A DNA stretch of 42,552 nt from Candidatus Fermentithermobacillaceae bacterium (GTDB lineage: Bacteria > Bacillota > Sulfobacillia > Fermentithermobacillales > Fermentithermobacillaceae): positions 37,521-80,072 of the forward strand of contig JAGPNE010000006.1 in assembly GCA_018052455.1 (NCBI GenBank), written 5' to 3'. Position 1 is the first letter of the stretch. The number at the start of each line of letters is the position of its first letter. The position numbers were made by a program, and so were the translations under genes. The notes under the pieces were generated by a model that was given only the letters and a program-made list of their open reading frames with translations, was not told the origin of the DNA and ran no database searches. This document shows, in pieces, positions 8,697 to 16,784 of the stretch.

Positions 8697-9221
8697 CTAC
8701 CGATTCCCATCTGCGGATACATCAGCGATGGATACGGTTACACTTTCAACGCTAATGCCTGCAACGTCCCACACATAAGAAGACACAGCTTTTTGAAGCT
8801 TGTCCGCTAATTCTGGAACATTGGCATCCATTCCAACTCTGAGTTCTAGGGCTACGCGCAAACCTTCCTCGCCTAGGCTAACCCCAGCTTTGACATTTTT
8901 TACTCCGGGAACTTTGGAGACTACCCGTTTGACCAAATTCCTTACAGCAACGAGAGATATCCGTACCTCTCCCATTTCAGTATCATGGACCACGGCGTGG
9001 ATCGGTGCCCTCCGAACTCCTACATGGACAAATCGGAGGCTCATTATGAACAAAATGCCTGACATTACCCCTATCACAATCTGACCATTTGGAACGCCAA
9101 GAGCCTGCTGAAAAGCATCAAGGGGCACAGTCCAGCCAAGACTCACAAGGAGAATAAGGAAAGATATTACAGAAAGCGATATCGCATAGATGCTCAAGAC
9201 AATTTTGTCAATTATATGCAC
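8697..9221 (-). CDS. amaP: Alkaline shock response membrane anchor protein AmaP
   Basis: Membrane anchor that tethers Asp23-family proteins to the cytoplasmic membrane. The N-terminus has two hydrophobic helices (about residues 7-30 and 47-65, the second containing 'IVIGVMSGILFIMSLRF'). A soluble Asp23-like domain of about 100 residues follows, with 'GEVRISLVAVRNLVKRVV' and 'VPGVKNVKAGVSL'. It is 174 residues, as expected. The start is GTG 9221, preceded by GAGGTG. It lies directly downstream of asp23 and upstream of the DUF2273 gene, the standard arrangement. Role is inferred from the family. Confidence 0.88.
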   Translation of the reverse strand: MHIIDKIVLSIYAISLSVISFLILLVSLGWTVPLDAFQQALGVPNGQIVIGVMSGILFIMSLRFVHVGVRRAPIHAVVHDTEMGEVRISLVAVRNLVKRVVSKVPGVKNVKAGVSLGEEGLRVALELRVGMDANVPELADKLQKAVSSYVWDVAGISVESVTVSIADVSADGNR

Positions 9222-9246
9222 GGAATCACCTCTTCCTCTCAGACGC

Positions 9247-9633
9247 CTAGGTGTCGTTCTCAGAACCCTGAGAAATTCCCTGGATGTGTATGTTGACCCG
9301 GGAGACTTTCAAGTCAGTCATGCCTTCTACGGATTTCTTCACATTTTCCTGTACTCTGTAGGCTACCTCTGGAATTCTCGCTCCGTACTTCACGTTAATA
9401 TATAGGTCTAACTCCACCTCGTCTTGACCCGAAGAAACTCTGACACCTTTTCCCCCGCTCTTCTTTCCGAGAAACACATCCCCAATATCATTTACCAAAT
9501 TGCCTGACATGGCAGAAACACCTTCTACCTGTGCAGCAGCCACGCTAGCAATTGACGCTATCACTTCGTCAGATATGCGGATTGATATGTTTTCACTTCC
9601 GCGGTTTTCGAAGCCCTTCTCTTCATACGGCAC
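9247..9633 (-). CDS. Asp23/Gls24 family envelope stress response protein
   Basis: Member of the Asp23 (alkaline shock) family, abundant membrane-associated proteins linked to cell-envelope stress in Firmicutes. About 128 residues. The family core runs from 'ISIRISDEVIASIASVAAAQVEGVSAM' (key pattern I-x-D-E-V-I-x-x-I-A) through 'LYINVKYGARIPEVAYRVQENV' to 'VNIHIQGI'. The start is GTG 9633 with GGGAGG nine bases upstream; the frame open to 9741 adds basic, unconserved residues and runs into the promoter. It is the first gene of the operon that extends left to argR. Confidence 0.9.
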   Translation of the reverse strand: MPYEEKGFENRGSENISIRISDEVIASIASVAAAQVEGVSAMSGNLVNDIGDVFLGKKSGGKGVRVSSGQDEVELDLYINVKYGARIPEVAYRVQENVKKSVEGMTDLKVSRVNIHIQGISQGSENDT

Positions 9634-9711
9634 TTGACGGTGCCTCCCTTGCCTCGTATACAAGCTAACATCACGATAATATCTGTCTTGATTTCGGTTT
9701 TCCCAATTTCG

Positions 9712-9741
9712 ATTATACAAACTAATCAAGATGGCTCGCAA
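9712..9741 (-). promoter_or_regulatory. Sigma-A-like promoter for the asp23-amaP-nusB operon
   Basis: On the minus strand, TTGCGA (9736-9741) and a consensus TATAAT (9712-9717) are separated by 18 bases. Transcription would begin near 9705, about 70 bases before the asp23 GTG at 9633. A terminator lies just upstream (9763-9796), so this is a logical start of the operon. No regulator site was recognised. The call rests on sequence match only. Confidence 0.65.
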
Positions 9742-9762
9742 GCCGCAATTATCGTAACACAG

Positions 9763-9796
9763 TAAAAGGCAGCTACTCTGTTGCTAATAGCTGCCT
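9763..9796 (-). terminator. Rho-independent terminator after the CD1247-type gene
   Basis: On the minus strand, arms AGGCAGCTA and TAGCTGCCT (9788-9796 and 9767-9775) form a perfect 9-base stem with a 12-base loop, followed by a short TTTT run. It lies between the stop of the zinc-ribbon gene (9858) and the asp23 promoter, so it separates the efp unit from the asp23 operon. Confidence 0.7.
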
Positions 9797-9857
9797 AATA
9801 AAGAGTGCTCATCTTTTTACATATCCTATATGATCGCTTTTACTGGAAGTCCTGGGC

Positions 9858-10337
9858 TTACTCTTCGTCATCTTCGTCTTCATCTTCATGTTCATCTTCG
9901 TCTTCGTCGCAATACCAATCGTCGTCAAACTCCCAATCTTCATCTTCTTCACAACAATGTAGTAGAGAGTGACACATTTGCTTTATGACATCTTCAGTCG
10001 TGAAAGACTCACCACACTCAGGACATACAATTTCTGCATCGCTGTCCTCGAGAATTGATAAGTCAATAGAAACCGTCTCACCACAATTCGGGCATTCTAT
10101 CTCAATGAATCTCTCTCCGTACACTTCGTCTTCCAATGCAGCTAGATCCTCGTCTATGCAGTCTACGTAATCAAGAATATCTTCTTGAGCGTAAGCAAGA
10201 TCTGTTACCGCATCTACAATCTCGTTAAGCACTTCGGCTACAGCCTTTATAGCCTTGCCTTCTTTGGTAGCGTCCGAAATCTCAAGACCATCTAGCAAAC
10301 CATTGAGATAGGAAATTCTCTCCTTTAGTTCGAACAC
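9858..10337 (-). CDS. CD1247-type zinc-ribbon protein with very acidic tail
   Basis: Protein of unknown function, 159 residues. Residues 1-75 are helical and resemble the N-terminal domain described for Clostridioides CD1247 homologues ('LKERISYLNGLLDGL', then 'YAQEDILDYVDCIDEDL'). Residues 80-115 form a zinc ribbon with two CxxC pairs ('CPNCGETV' and 'CPECGESF'). The last 30 or so residues are almost entirely Asp and Glu with scattered Cys and Trp. It sits 20 bases downstream of efp, its common neighbour in clostridia. An ATG at 10337 follows GGAGGAGA-like sequence. Zinc binding is inferred from the four Cys. Confidence 0.82.
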   Translation of the reverse strand: MFELKERISYLNGLLDGLEISDATKEGKAIKAVAEVLNEIVDAVTDLAYAQEDILDYVDCIDEDLAALEDEVYGERFIEIECPNCGETVSIDLSILEDSDAEIVCPECGESFTTEDVIKQMCHSLLHCCEEDEDWEFDDDWYCDEDEDEHEDEDEDDEE

Positions 10338-10358
10338 ATCAATCTCCTCCTTTAGACG

Positions 10359-10916
10359 TCATACTCTTTCAATATATTCTCCGGTTCTTGTGTCAATCTT
10401 CAGAACGTCTCCTACGTTTACGAAAAGCGGCACCTTCACCACTGCGCCCGTTTCCAGCTTGGCTTGCTTAGTGCCCCCTGTAGCGGTATCACCCTTGAAA
10501 CCGGGTTCAGTCTCTACGACCTCAAGTTCGACAAAATTGGGGATTTCGACTCCGATCACTCGACCCTCATAACTCATTATGTAAACATTGGTGTTTTCCT
10601 TTAGATACCAAACCCCTTCGCCAACTGCTTCTCGGGACAAAGTGACCTGCTCATATGTTGTGACATCCATAAACGTGAGTTCGTCGCCCATGCTGTAAAG
10701 ATACTGTGCTTCTCGGCGTTCTATATGAGCTCTGGGCAGCTTCTCTCCAGCGTTGAATGTTCGCTCCAAAACTGCCCCTGTTATCACGTTCTTAATCTTC
10801 GCCCTCACAAACGCAGATCCTTTGCCTGGTTTGACGTGCTGAAAATCGACTACAACCCAGGGCTGCCCGTCAATTTCTATAGTAACTCCCGTACGAAAGT
10901 CATTAGTTGATATCAC
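10359..10916 (-). CDS. efp: Elongation factor P
   Basis: Binds stalled ribosomes between the P and E sites and promotes peptide bond formation at polyproline stretches. It is 185 residues with three beta-barrel domains. The N-terminal KOW-like domain has the loop 'KPGKGSAFV' whose tip Lys32 is the position modified in many species. The conserved '[20 protein letters not shown]' starts the middle domain, and the C-terminal signature '[25 protein letters not shown]' is complete. The start is GTG 10916 with a GGGG-type site eight bases upstream. It follows the M24 peptidase gene by 60 bases. Identification is secure. Confidence 0.97.
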   Translation of the reverse strand: MISTNDFRTGVTIEIDGQPWVVVDFQHVKPGKGSAFVRAKIKNVITGAVLERTFNAGEKLPRAHIERREAQYLYSMGDELTFMDVTTYEQVTLSREAVGEGVWYLKENTNVYIMSYEGRVIGVEIPNFVELEVVETEPGFKGDTATGGTKQAKLETGAVVKVPLFVNVGDVLKIDTRTGEYIERV

Positions 10917-10976
10917 AATACTTACCCCGCCTTTTAAAAAACTAATTGAAACGCCATGAACTTGCCGAATTCCACC

Positions 10977-12044
10977 CTAGATTACTATGAGTTCTTTTTC
11001 ACAGGCAGTCAAGTTCCTTTTGCCGTCTTCAGTAACCAACACCATGTCCTCGATTCTTACTCCCCCGAAACCCTCGATGTATATCCCTGGTTCCACCGTT
11101 ATTACTGCGCCAGGCTCCAAAACGTCTTCCGAAGTTCTTCCTACTGAGGGCCTCTCATGTACGTTTAGCCCTACCCCATGACCTATACCGTGGCCAAAAT
11201 ACTCACCGTAACCTGCCTCTTCAATTACCTTCCGACCGGCAAGATCGACTTCCTTGGCAACAATTCCAGGACCTATGACATCCAAAGCTGCCAGCTGAGC
11301 ATTGAGCACGGTATCGTATATCTCTTTGTGCTTGTCATCTATGGGACCAACCACAACCGTCCTGGTCATATCTGAGCAATAACCGTTGAATCGAGCCCCA
11401 AAGTCAAAAGTCACAAAATCGCCAGGTTCAAGTTTCTTGCTAGTAGGCTGACCGTGAGGCAGAGAAGAACGCGAACCTGACACAACTATGAAGGGAAAAG
11501 CCACTCCCTCTGAACCCATTCTCCTCATTGAAAACTCGAGTTCCAGAGCGAGTTCAATCTCAGACACTCCTACCTTAATCGACGGCATGAGAAGTTCGAA
11601 CCCCTTCTCAGCAATCTGCTGGGCCTTAGATATGTAGCCGACTTCCTCTTTTCTCTTTATCATTCTCAAGTCCTCTACCCAGTTCGATACGCCGACGAGT
11701 TCTTGTTCCTCGAATTTATCCCTCAGCGTTTCCCATCCAGCATAAGTAATATAGTGTTTCTCAAAGGCTAATCGCTTAATACCTAGATCATTAACCGTGT
11801 TTTTTAGGACGTCTTCTTCCAAGACTGTCTTCACAACAGTAAAACCTGGAGCCTCATTTCGGGCCTGTTCTGTGTAGCGCGAATCCGTAAACAAAAAGCC
11901 GTCCGTGGCAGTTATGAGCAATACTCCCGAATCGCCTGTAAATCCAGAAACGTACCTCCAGTTCTCTGGTTTTGAGATCAAAAAACCGTCGGCTGAAATC
12001 TCATCCATTTTAGCCCGCAGTTCGTAGATGCAATTACTGGTCAT
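10977..12044 (-). CDS. M24 family Xaa-Pro aminopeptidase
   Basis: Cytoplasmic metallopeptidase that removes N-terminal residues before proline. About 355 residues: an N-terminal creatinase-like domain ('FLISKPENWRYVSGFTGDSG') and a C-terminal pita-bread catalytic domain. Metal ligands are visible in 'FDFGARFNGYCSDMTRT' (two Asp), 'HGIGHGVGLNVHE' (His), 'VEPGIYI' (Glu) and 'VRIEDMV' (Glu). The start is ATG 12044, preceded by AGGAGG at 11 bases; a frame open to 12098 adds 18 residues without a site. It is directly upstream of efp, a common pairing in Firmicutes, which fits a role in proline-rich peptide turnover. It resembles YqhT/PepP-type enzymes; exact specificity is not readable. Confidence 0.92.
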   Translation of the reverse strand: MTSNCIYELRAKMDEISADGFLISKPENWRYVSGFTGDSGVLLITATDGFLFTDSRYTEQARNEAPGFTVVKTVLEEDVLKNTVNDLGIKRLAFEKHYITYAGWETLRDKFEEQELVGVSNWVEDLRMIKRKEEVGYISKAQQIAEKGFELLMPSIKVGVSEIELALELEFSMRRMGSEGVAFPFIVVSGSRSSLPHGQPTSKKLEPGDFVTFDFGARFNGYCSDMTRTVVVGPIDDKHKEIYDTVLNAQLAALDVIGPGIVAKEVDLAGRKVIEEAGYGEYFGHGIGHGVGLNVHERPSVGRTSEDVLEPGAVITVEPGIYIEGFGGVRIEDMVLVTEDGKRNLTACEKELIVI

Positions 12045-12099
12045 GTAATAATGAGCCTCCTTCCGATTACACATTCTGTCATCAATTTTACCACACATA

Positions 12100-12148
12100 G
12101 GGCGAATGGTTCTGACATTGTCTATCTACAGCACAGAACCCTTCGCCC
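12100..12148. repeat. Long inverted repeat (hairpin) between glyA and the M24 peptidase gene
   Basis: Arms GGGCGAATGGTTCTG (12100-12114) and CAGAACCCTTCGCCC (12134-12148) pair over 15 positions with a single mismatch and a 19-base loop. Neither strand has a clear T-run after it, so it is a poor intrinsic terminator. It lies 56 bases after the end of glyA and about 56 bases before the peptidase start. It could slow read-through from the glycine operon, protect the glyA mRNA 3' end, or bind a protein. Confidence 0.6.
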
Positions 12149-12203
12149 ATCACCTATTCTAGTTTTGTGCAGCACTACAGACTCCCTTAAGAAATGGCCG
12201 TCC

Positions 12204-13466
12204 TTAGGCGTTATAAAACGGGAATCTCGAGGTAAGGTTCCTTACCTGTTCTGCTATGTCTTTCAACGCGTCTTCGTTTTCCCTCTCGGCTATGGTTCGA
12301 TCTATGAGAGAGGCGATCAACTCCATTTCATGCTCCTTCATTCCCCTAGTTGTGACAGCGGGCGTCCCTATCCGAATTCCACTTGTAACAGTTGGTTTTC
12401 TCTGGTCAAACGGGATCGCATTCTTATTGACCGTAATGCCTACCTTATCGAGTGACTGTTCGGCCTGCCTACCGGTTACACCCTTTGGTGTTAGGTCTAC
12501 GAGCATTAAGTGATTGTCGGTTCCTCCGGATACAAGCCTAAATCCGTAACCTTTTAGAGCTTCGGCCAACGCCTTAGCGTTTTTAACAACTTGAGTCTGG
12601 TAGCCTTTGAAAGACGGCTCTAATGCTTCCTTAAAGGCCACCGCCTTCGCAGCTATTATGTGCATAAGGGGTCCACCCTGTATGCCGGGGAAAATTGCCT
12701 TATCTATTGCGGCGGCCCATTCCCCAGTGCAAAGTATCATGCCGCCCCTGGGTCCTCTTAGCGTCTTGTGGGTTGTTGTGGTCACAAACTGGGCATAAGG
12801 AACCGGAGAAGGATGCAGACCAGCAGCAACCAGACCCGCAATGTGCGCCATATCTACCATGAGAAGAGAACCTGCTTCATCAGCAATTTCTCTGAACTTC
12901 TTGAAATCGATAATCCTCGGATACGCACTCGCGCCGGCAACAATAAGCTTAGGTTTGTGCTCCAAAGCAGTATTCCTGACTTGATCGTAGTCAATCGTCT
13001 CAGTCTCTGCTTCTACTCCATATGCCACAAAGTTGTAGTACTGCCCGGAAATATTAACAGGGCTTCCGTGCGTCAAATGCCCACCATGCGCCAGATTCAT
13101 ACCCAACACAGTGTCGCCTGGTTTGAGCACAGCGAAATACACTGCAGTATTGGCCTGGGCTCCCGAATGCGGTTGAACATTAGCGTGGTCTGCACCGAAT
13201 ATTTCCTTGGCACGGTCGCGTGCCAGATTCTCAGCTACGTCAACTACCTCACAGCCGCCGTAGTATCTCTTTCCTGGATAGCCTTCTGCATACTTGTTTG
13301 TCAAAACCGAACCGGCTGCTTCAAGGACCGCCTTCGAAACGAGATTCTCTGAAGCAATAAGTTCTACTACATCCATTTGACGCTTTTCCTCGTCGCTCAA
13401 GACCCTCTTTATCTCCGGGTCTACGTCTTCGAGTTTTCTAAGCTGGGGTCTCACTCGAACTGTCAC
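12204..13466 (-). CDS. glyA: Serine hydroxymethyltransferase
   Basis: PLP enzyme that interconverts serine and glycine with tetrahydrofolate. It is 420 residues with all hallmark segments: '[10 protein letters not shown]', '[15 protein letters not shown]', '[14 protein letters not shown]', '[13 protein letters not shown]' and the PLP lysine in '[14 protein letters not shown]' (Lys234). The start is drawn at GTG 13466; a second GTG four codons in (13454) has better spacing to AAGGTGA and is equally possible. It is the last gene of the glycine operon. GcvT-H-P would supply methylene-tetrahydrofolate, and GlyA can use it to make serine from a second glycine. Co-transcription from the riboswitch promoter is inferred from continuous same-strand spacing. 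Confidence 0.96.
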   Translation of the reverse strand: MTVRVRPQLRKLEDVDPEIKRVLSDEEKRQMDVVELIASENLVSKAVLEAAGSVLTNKYAEGYPGKRYYGGCEVVDVAENLARDRAKEIFGADHANVQPHSGAQANTAVYFAVLKPGDTVLGMNLAHGGHLTHGSPVNISGQYYNFVAYGVEAETETIDYDQVRNTALEHKPKLIVAGASAYPRIIDFKKFREIADEAGSLLMVDMAHIAGLVAAGLHPSPVPYAQFVTTTTHKTLRGPRGGMILCTGEWAAAIDKAIFPGIQGGPLMHIIAAKAVAFKEALEPSFKGYQTQVVKNAKALAEALKGYGFRLVSGGTDNHLMLVDLTPKGVTGRQAEQSLDKVGITVNKNAIPFDQRKPTVTSGIRIGTPAVTTRGMKEHEMELIASLIDRTIAERENEDALKDIAEQVRNLTSRFPFYNA

Positions 13467-13514
13467 CTTCCTCTCTGTGAATAAAAAACTCTATTGCTAT
13501 AACGCAAGAAAAAC

Positions 13515-14909
13515 TCACCTGGTTCGCCCTGTCAAAAGATGGATTGGGAAATCTGAAATACCGTGAGCAGCTTCCATGACTGCTTCAGACAGAGTTGGAT
13601 GGGCATGAATAGTATCTGCAATATCCTTTGCTGTAAGACCCATTCTTACGGCAAGCGCGCCTTCATGGATGAGGTCGTCGGCATGCGCACCCAGAATATG
13701 CATTCCCAGAACCTCCCCTGTCGACGCCTCCGCAACTATTTTCACCAATCCGTCTGTTTCGCCCATAGAGAGGGCTTTACCATTTGCGCTAAACGGGAAC
13801 TTTGAAATCTTGGTATTAAATCCCTTCTCAAGAGCGTCCTTTTCAGTAAGACCTACTGAGGCACACTCTGGAATTGAAAACACACAGGCAGGAACCACGG
13901 AATAGTCCATTTTTCGTTCGAGTCCAAAAATGTTCTCCATTACCACAATGCCTTCGCATGATGCCCCATGAGCGAGTAAGGTGCGCCCAACGACATCGCC
14001 TATAGCCCAAATTCCTGGTATGTTAGTTGCCATCCGTTCATCAACTTCAATACCTTTCTTGTTGTACTTCACGCCTACTAGATCCAGATCCAGACCGCCG
14101 AAATTGGGAATCCTGCCCACAGCAGATAGAACCAAATCCGCCCCGAATTCCTTCATGGCGCCATCTTTTCCAGAAGCTACGACAACCTTATCGTTTCCCT
14201 CAGTTCTTACCTCTGACACAGCAGTGTTAGTATTTATTGATATGCCCCTCTTTTTCAGGATCAAAGACAGTCGCTGGGATATCTCTTTATCCATGTTAGG
14301 AAGAATTGAAGGTAGAAGTTCTATGATGGTAACTTCGGACCCGAATGCGGCAAAAACAGATGCAAATTCGACCCCGATGACTCCGCCGCCAATGATAGCC
14401 AATCTCTCAGGCACATACTCCAATTCGAGGATTTCGTCAGAGGATATGGTCTGCCCCTCCATAAATGGCAAATTGAACGGAGAAGAGCCCGTGGCGATTA
14501 CGATATTCCTCGTATTGAGGACTTCCTTTGCGCCGTCTGCCATGGTAACCTCTACCTCACCAGGGGAAAGCAATTGGGCTTGTCCATTTATGATCTCAAC
14601 ATTGTTGCCCTTAACCAAGCGCTCGACACCTGAAACGAGCTGCTCCACGGTGTTCTCCTTATGCGCCATTACCAAACTCATATCCAGGCTGACTTTGTTG
14701 GTCTTTATGCCATACTTTTCACTATCTTTAACTCTCAGATAAGTAGAAGCGCTGTGAACTAGCGCTTTAGTCGGTATGCATCCTACGTTGAGACAGGTAC
14801 CGCCAATTCGCTTGGACTCAACTAGACCGATCTTTCCTCCAAGTTGCGCACCCCTTATGGCAGCAACGTAACCGCCTGGACCTCCACCTATCACGACTAC
14901 ATCAAACAT
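13515..14909 (-). CDS. lpdA: Dihydrolipoyl dehydrogenase (L-protein of glycine cleavage system)
   Basis: Flavoprotein that reoxidises the dihydrolipoyl group of GcvH with NAD+. It is 464 residues. The N-terminal FAD motif is 'VVVIGGGPGGYVAAIRGA', the redox-active disulfide is 'GGTCLNVGCIPTK' (Cys39/Cys44 from the chosen start), the NAD motif is 'LAIIGGGVIGVEFASVFAAFG', and the C-terminal His-Glu pair lies in 'HAHPTLSEAV'. The start is ATG 14909 with GGGAGG eight bases upstream; the TTG at 14915 is less likely. It follows the octanoyltransferase by 28 bases. Its place in this operon points to the glycine cleavage complex as its main partner; no other 2-oxoacid dehydrogenase is in the window. 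Confidence 0.95.
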   Translation of the reverse strand: MFDVVVIGGGPGGYVAAIRGAQLGGKIGLVESKRIGGTCLNVGCIPTKALVHSASTYLRVKDSEKYGIKTNKVSLDMSLVMAHKENTVEQLVSGVERLVKGNNVEIINGQAQLLSPGEVEVTMADGAKEVLNTRNIVIATGSSPFNLPFMEGQTISSDEILELEYVPERLAIIGGGVIGVEFASVFAAFGSEVTIIELLPSILPNMDKEISQRLSLILKKRGISINTNTAVSEVRTEGNDKVVVASGKDGAMKEFGADLVLSAVGRIPNFGGLDLDLVGVKYNKKGIEVDERMATNIPGIWAIGDVVGRTLLAHGASCEGIVVMENIFGLERKMDYSVVPACVFSIPECASVGLTEKDALEKGFNTKISKFPFSANGKALSMGETDGLVKIVAEASTGEVLGMHILGAHADDLIHEGALAVRMGLTAKDIADTIHAHPTLSEAVMEAAHGISDFPIHLLTGRTR

Positions 14910-14937
14910 ACGCAAATCCTCCCTAACCCGATTTCTC

Positions 14938-15786
14938 TTATGTCAAGTCGATATCTGCTGACTGCTTTCCCCTTGTCATTGTCCAAGATTCCTGTCCATA
15001 TTTGTTCTGCGACAGCTCCAAGGATTCCTGTATTTCGTCTTTTGTCAAATATCCTTTCTCTATGTTCCAGCCAAGAGTATGCGTAAACGATAGAACAAGG
15101 GAAGCCTCAACATCTCTGCGTGTAATGTTGGTATTGCAAACTTGGCAAAGACCTGCGGACTTATTGGATAGCATGGACTCCAAGCGATCGGCCTGAGCTT
15201 GTGAGGAAGTCTTTAGGCACTTCACTACCTTAGCGGCATCCATATGAAACGGAATTGACCCATGCTGAAGGATGATCCCACCGCGTCTCACCTGGGCGGA
15301 GCCAACAATCTTTTTCCCCAAGGCAACGACCTCATACCACGAAGGAGCTGAAAAACATGCTGCCTGCTGAAACCTTGAGTCCCTGACCGTAACGCCTCGC
15401 TCAAGCGAGACCATCTCAGCTGCAACTCCAAGCGAACGCAAACCGTTCACAATGGCTTCTGACAATAACTTGTATGTTTCGAGAACCGTCCCTGGTAGAT
15501 CTCGTTCTGGTATTGCCACACTGTAAGTTAGTTCATCATCATGGAGCACTGCCTTGCCGCCTGTTGGACGCCTAACGAGATCAACGCCAAGTCTTTCAAG
15601 CGACTTTATGTCAACTTCTTTGTCCACATCCTGAAAATACCCCAAGGAGAGACAGGCAGGTTCCCACTCATAAAACCGCAACGTAGGACAGGCTTCGCCT
15701 CTCCGCACAGCATTTTGTATGCCCTCATCAACAGCCATGTTGAACTTGCCTTTCATAGGTCCGTGACACAGAAGCCTTACTTTCAC
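14938..15786 (-). CDS. lipM: LipM-type octanoyltransferase (octanoyl-ACP : GcvH)
   Basis: Member of the biotin/lipoate ligase fold family, about 282 residues. It would transfer octanoate from acyl carrier protein to the lysine of GcvH. Conserved blocks are 'FNMAVDEGI', 'LSLGYFQDV', 'VRRPTGGKAVLHDDELTYSV' and 'GSAQVRRGGIILQHGSIP'. The segment 'ACFSAPSWYEVV' carries a Cys (Cys144 from this start) at the place of the catalytic Cys of Bacillus LipM, which separates LipM from LplA ligases. The start is GTG 15786, nine bases after GGAGG and five after the stop of the previous gene; the ATG at 15816 overlaps that gene. It sits next to two radical SAM genes and the glycine cleavage genes. A ligase activity cannot be excluded. 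Confidence 0.85.
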   Translation of the reverse strand: MKVRLLCHGPMKGKFNMAVDEGIQNAVRRGEACPTLRFYEWEPACLSLGYFQDVDKEVDIKSLERLGVDLVRRPTGGKAVLHDDELTYSVAIPERDLPGTVLETYKLLSEAIVNGLRSLGVAAEMVSLERGVTVRDSRFQQAACFSAPSWYEVVALGKKIVGSAQVRRGGIILQHGSIPFHMDAAKVVKCLKTSSQAQADRLESMLSNKSAGLCQVCNTNITRRDVEASLVLSFTHTLGWNIEKGYLTKDEIQESLELSQNKYGQESWTMTRGKQSADIDLT

Positions 15787-15791
15787 AAAAC

Positions 15792-16784
15792 TCACCCTCC
15801 GTGGTATGCCGACCATACATCACCCAAGTCCAGTTCGGATTCTACTAAACACTCCTCTGCTTCTCTCGAGGATAATGGCCTTGGATAGTTCATAGGGATC
15901 TGACCTGGTCGCTCATTATAGTAAGGTCTGTTGCAGAACGGACATCCCGAAGTCTGAAACGGCACGCCCTTTCTTATGTCGCTAAAGAGCCTGTCATCTG
16001 ACATCTCTATGCGGGATATTCGACCCTGGTCAAAAGAAACCTTAGTGATGTCAAGTCCGTTTTTGATTGCGTACGCTGCCAACTGTATCCTTCTATAAGA
16101 ACCCCTTCTAGGCGGCAAAGCATCCTGCATACCTGTTCCCCTCACAGGGGTAAACGCGAACAATCCTACCGTTGTGCCGGCACTTACACATTCATGGATG
16201 CTCTTTACCATTTCCTCCTCAGTCTCGCCTAATCCGGCGATAAAATGAGTGGTCACTCTCCCGGGCCATCTCTGTGAACATTCTTTGACTACTTCCAAAG
16301 AGTGCTCGTGGTTCCGCCCTTTGATTACGGGATACAAATGCTCGGACCCTACATCCATGGGGAGTCCGACCTGTGAAACCTCTTTATCAAGGAAAAGTTC
16401 TACCCTAGAAACAGAAATCGGTGACATACAGACACTTATAGGCAGTTCACTACTTACTCTTCTTATAGAAGAAACCAGTTCAAGCGCTGCCTTGGTAGAC
16501 TCATGAGATTCAACAACCTGTACACATGCCCTTTTGACCGTCCCCGACTCTAGAGCACCTGCAAACAGTCCCGAGATTTGATCCCAGTCTCTTTTGGGCC
16601 ACGTTATTCGGGACAGATAGGAAGGACTTGAAGTGCTGTCCTTTGCCTGGCTGCAAAACTTGCAGGAAAACACGCACTTTTCGCCTACCATGAAGTGAGC
16701 AGTAGTTGGTTTCTCTAAAACGCGGGCATTTGTAAGCCCCAGAAGGCTCAAGGTGCCGTAAGATACTCCTATCTCATTAGTCAA
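15792..16784 (-). CDS. Radical SAM protein, probable LipS1/LipS2-type lipoyl synthase component (second of pair)
   Basis: Radical S-adenosylmethionine enzyme, about 330 residues. The CxxxCxxC cluster motif is in 'GEKCVFSCKFCSQA', preceded by 'VSYGTLSLLGL' and 'KPTTAHFMV', which I recall from LipS-type proteins. The C-terminus has another Cys pair in 'SGCPFCNRPYYNERP', able to hold an auxiliary iron-sulfur cluster, as needed for sulfur insertion. Sequence between resembles BioB/lipoyl-synthase-like barrels ('HFIAGLGETEEEMV'). The start is uncertain: TTG 16784 overlaps the previous gene by 8 bases; TTG 16817 or 16865 would overlap it more. It sits between its radical SAM partner and lipM. Sulfur insertion into octanoyl-GcvH is inferred from context and family memory. 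Confidence 0.75.
   Translation of the reverse strand: MTNEIGVSYGTLSLLGLTNARVLEKPTTAHFMVGEKCVFSCKFCSQAKDSTSSPSYLSRITWPKRDWDQISGLFAGALESGTVKRACVQVVESHESTKAALELVSSIRRVSSELPISVCMSPISVSRVELFLDKEVSQVGLPMDVGSEHLYPVIKGRNHEHSLEVVKECSQRWPGRVTTHFIAGLGETEEEMVKSIHECVSAGTTVGLFAFTPVRGTGMQDALPPRRGSYRRIQLAAYAIKNGLDITKVSFDQGRISRIEMSDDRLFSDIRKGVPFQTSGCPFCNRPYYNERPGQIPMNYPRPLSSREAEECLVESELDLGDVWSAYHGG

Noticed and set aside
12051-12455. 134-residue plus-strand frame spanning the gap between glyA and the peptidase gene
   Set aside because: Mostly antisense to glyA; the intergenic part contains a hairpin rather than codon-like sequence, and no ribosome site precedes it.
12768-13352. 194-residue plus-strand open frame opposite glyA
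   Set aside because: Antisense to a conserved SHMT; no recognisable domain or ribosome site.
13981-14742. 253-residue plus-strand open frame opposite lpdA
   Set aside because: It is antisense to a fully conserved dihydrolipoyl dehydrogenase, has no ribosome site and is rich in Ser/Pro/Thr as expected from a shadow frame.
14938-15786. Calling the octanoyltransferase gene a lipoate-protein ligase (LplA)
   Set aside because: The Cys in 'ACFSAPSWYE' and the flanking 'GSAQVRRGGIILQHGSIP' fit LipM better, although ligase activity cannot be fully excluded.
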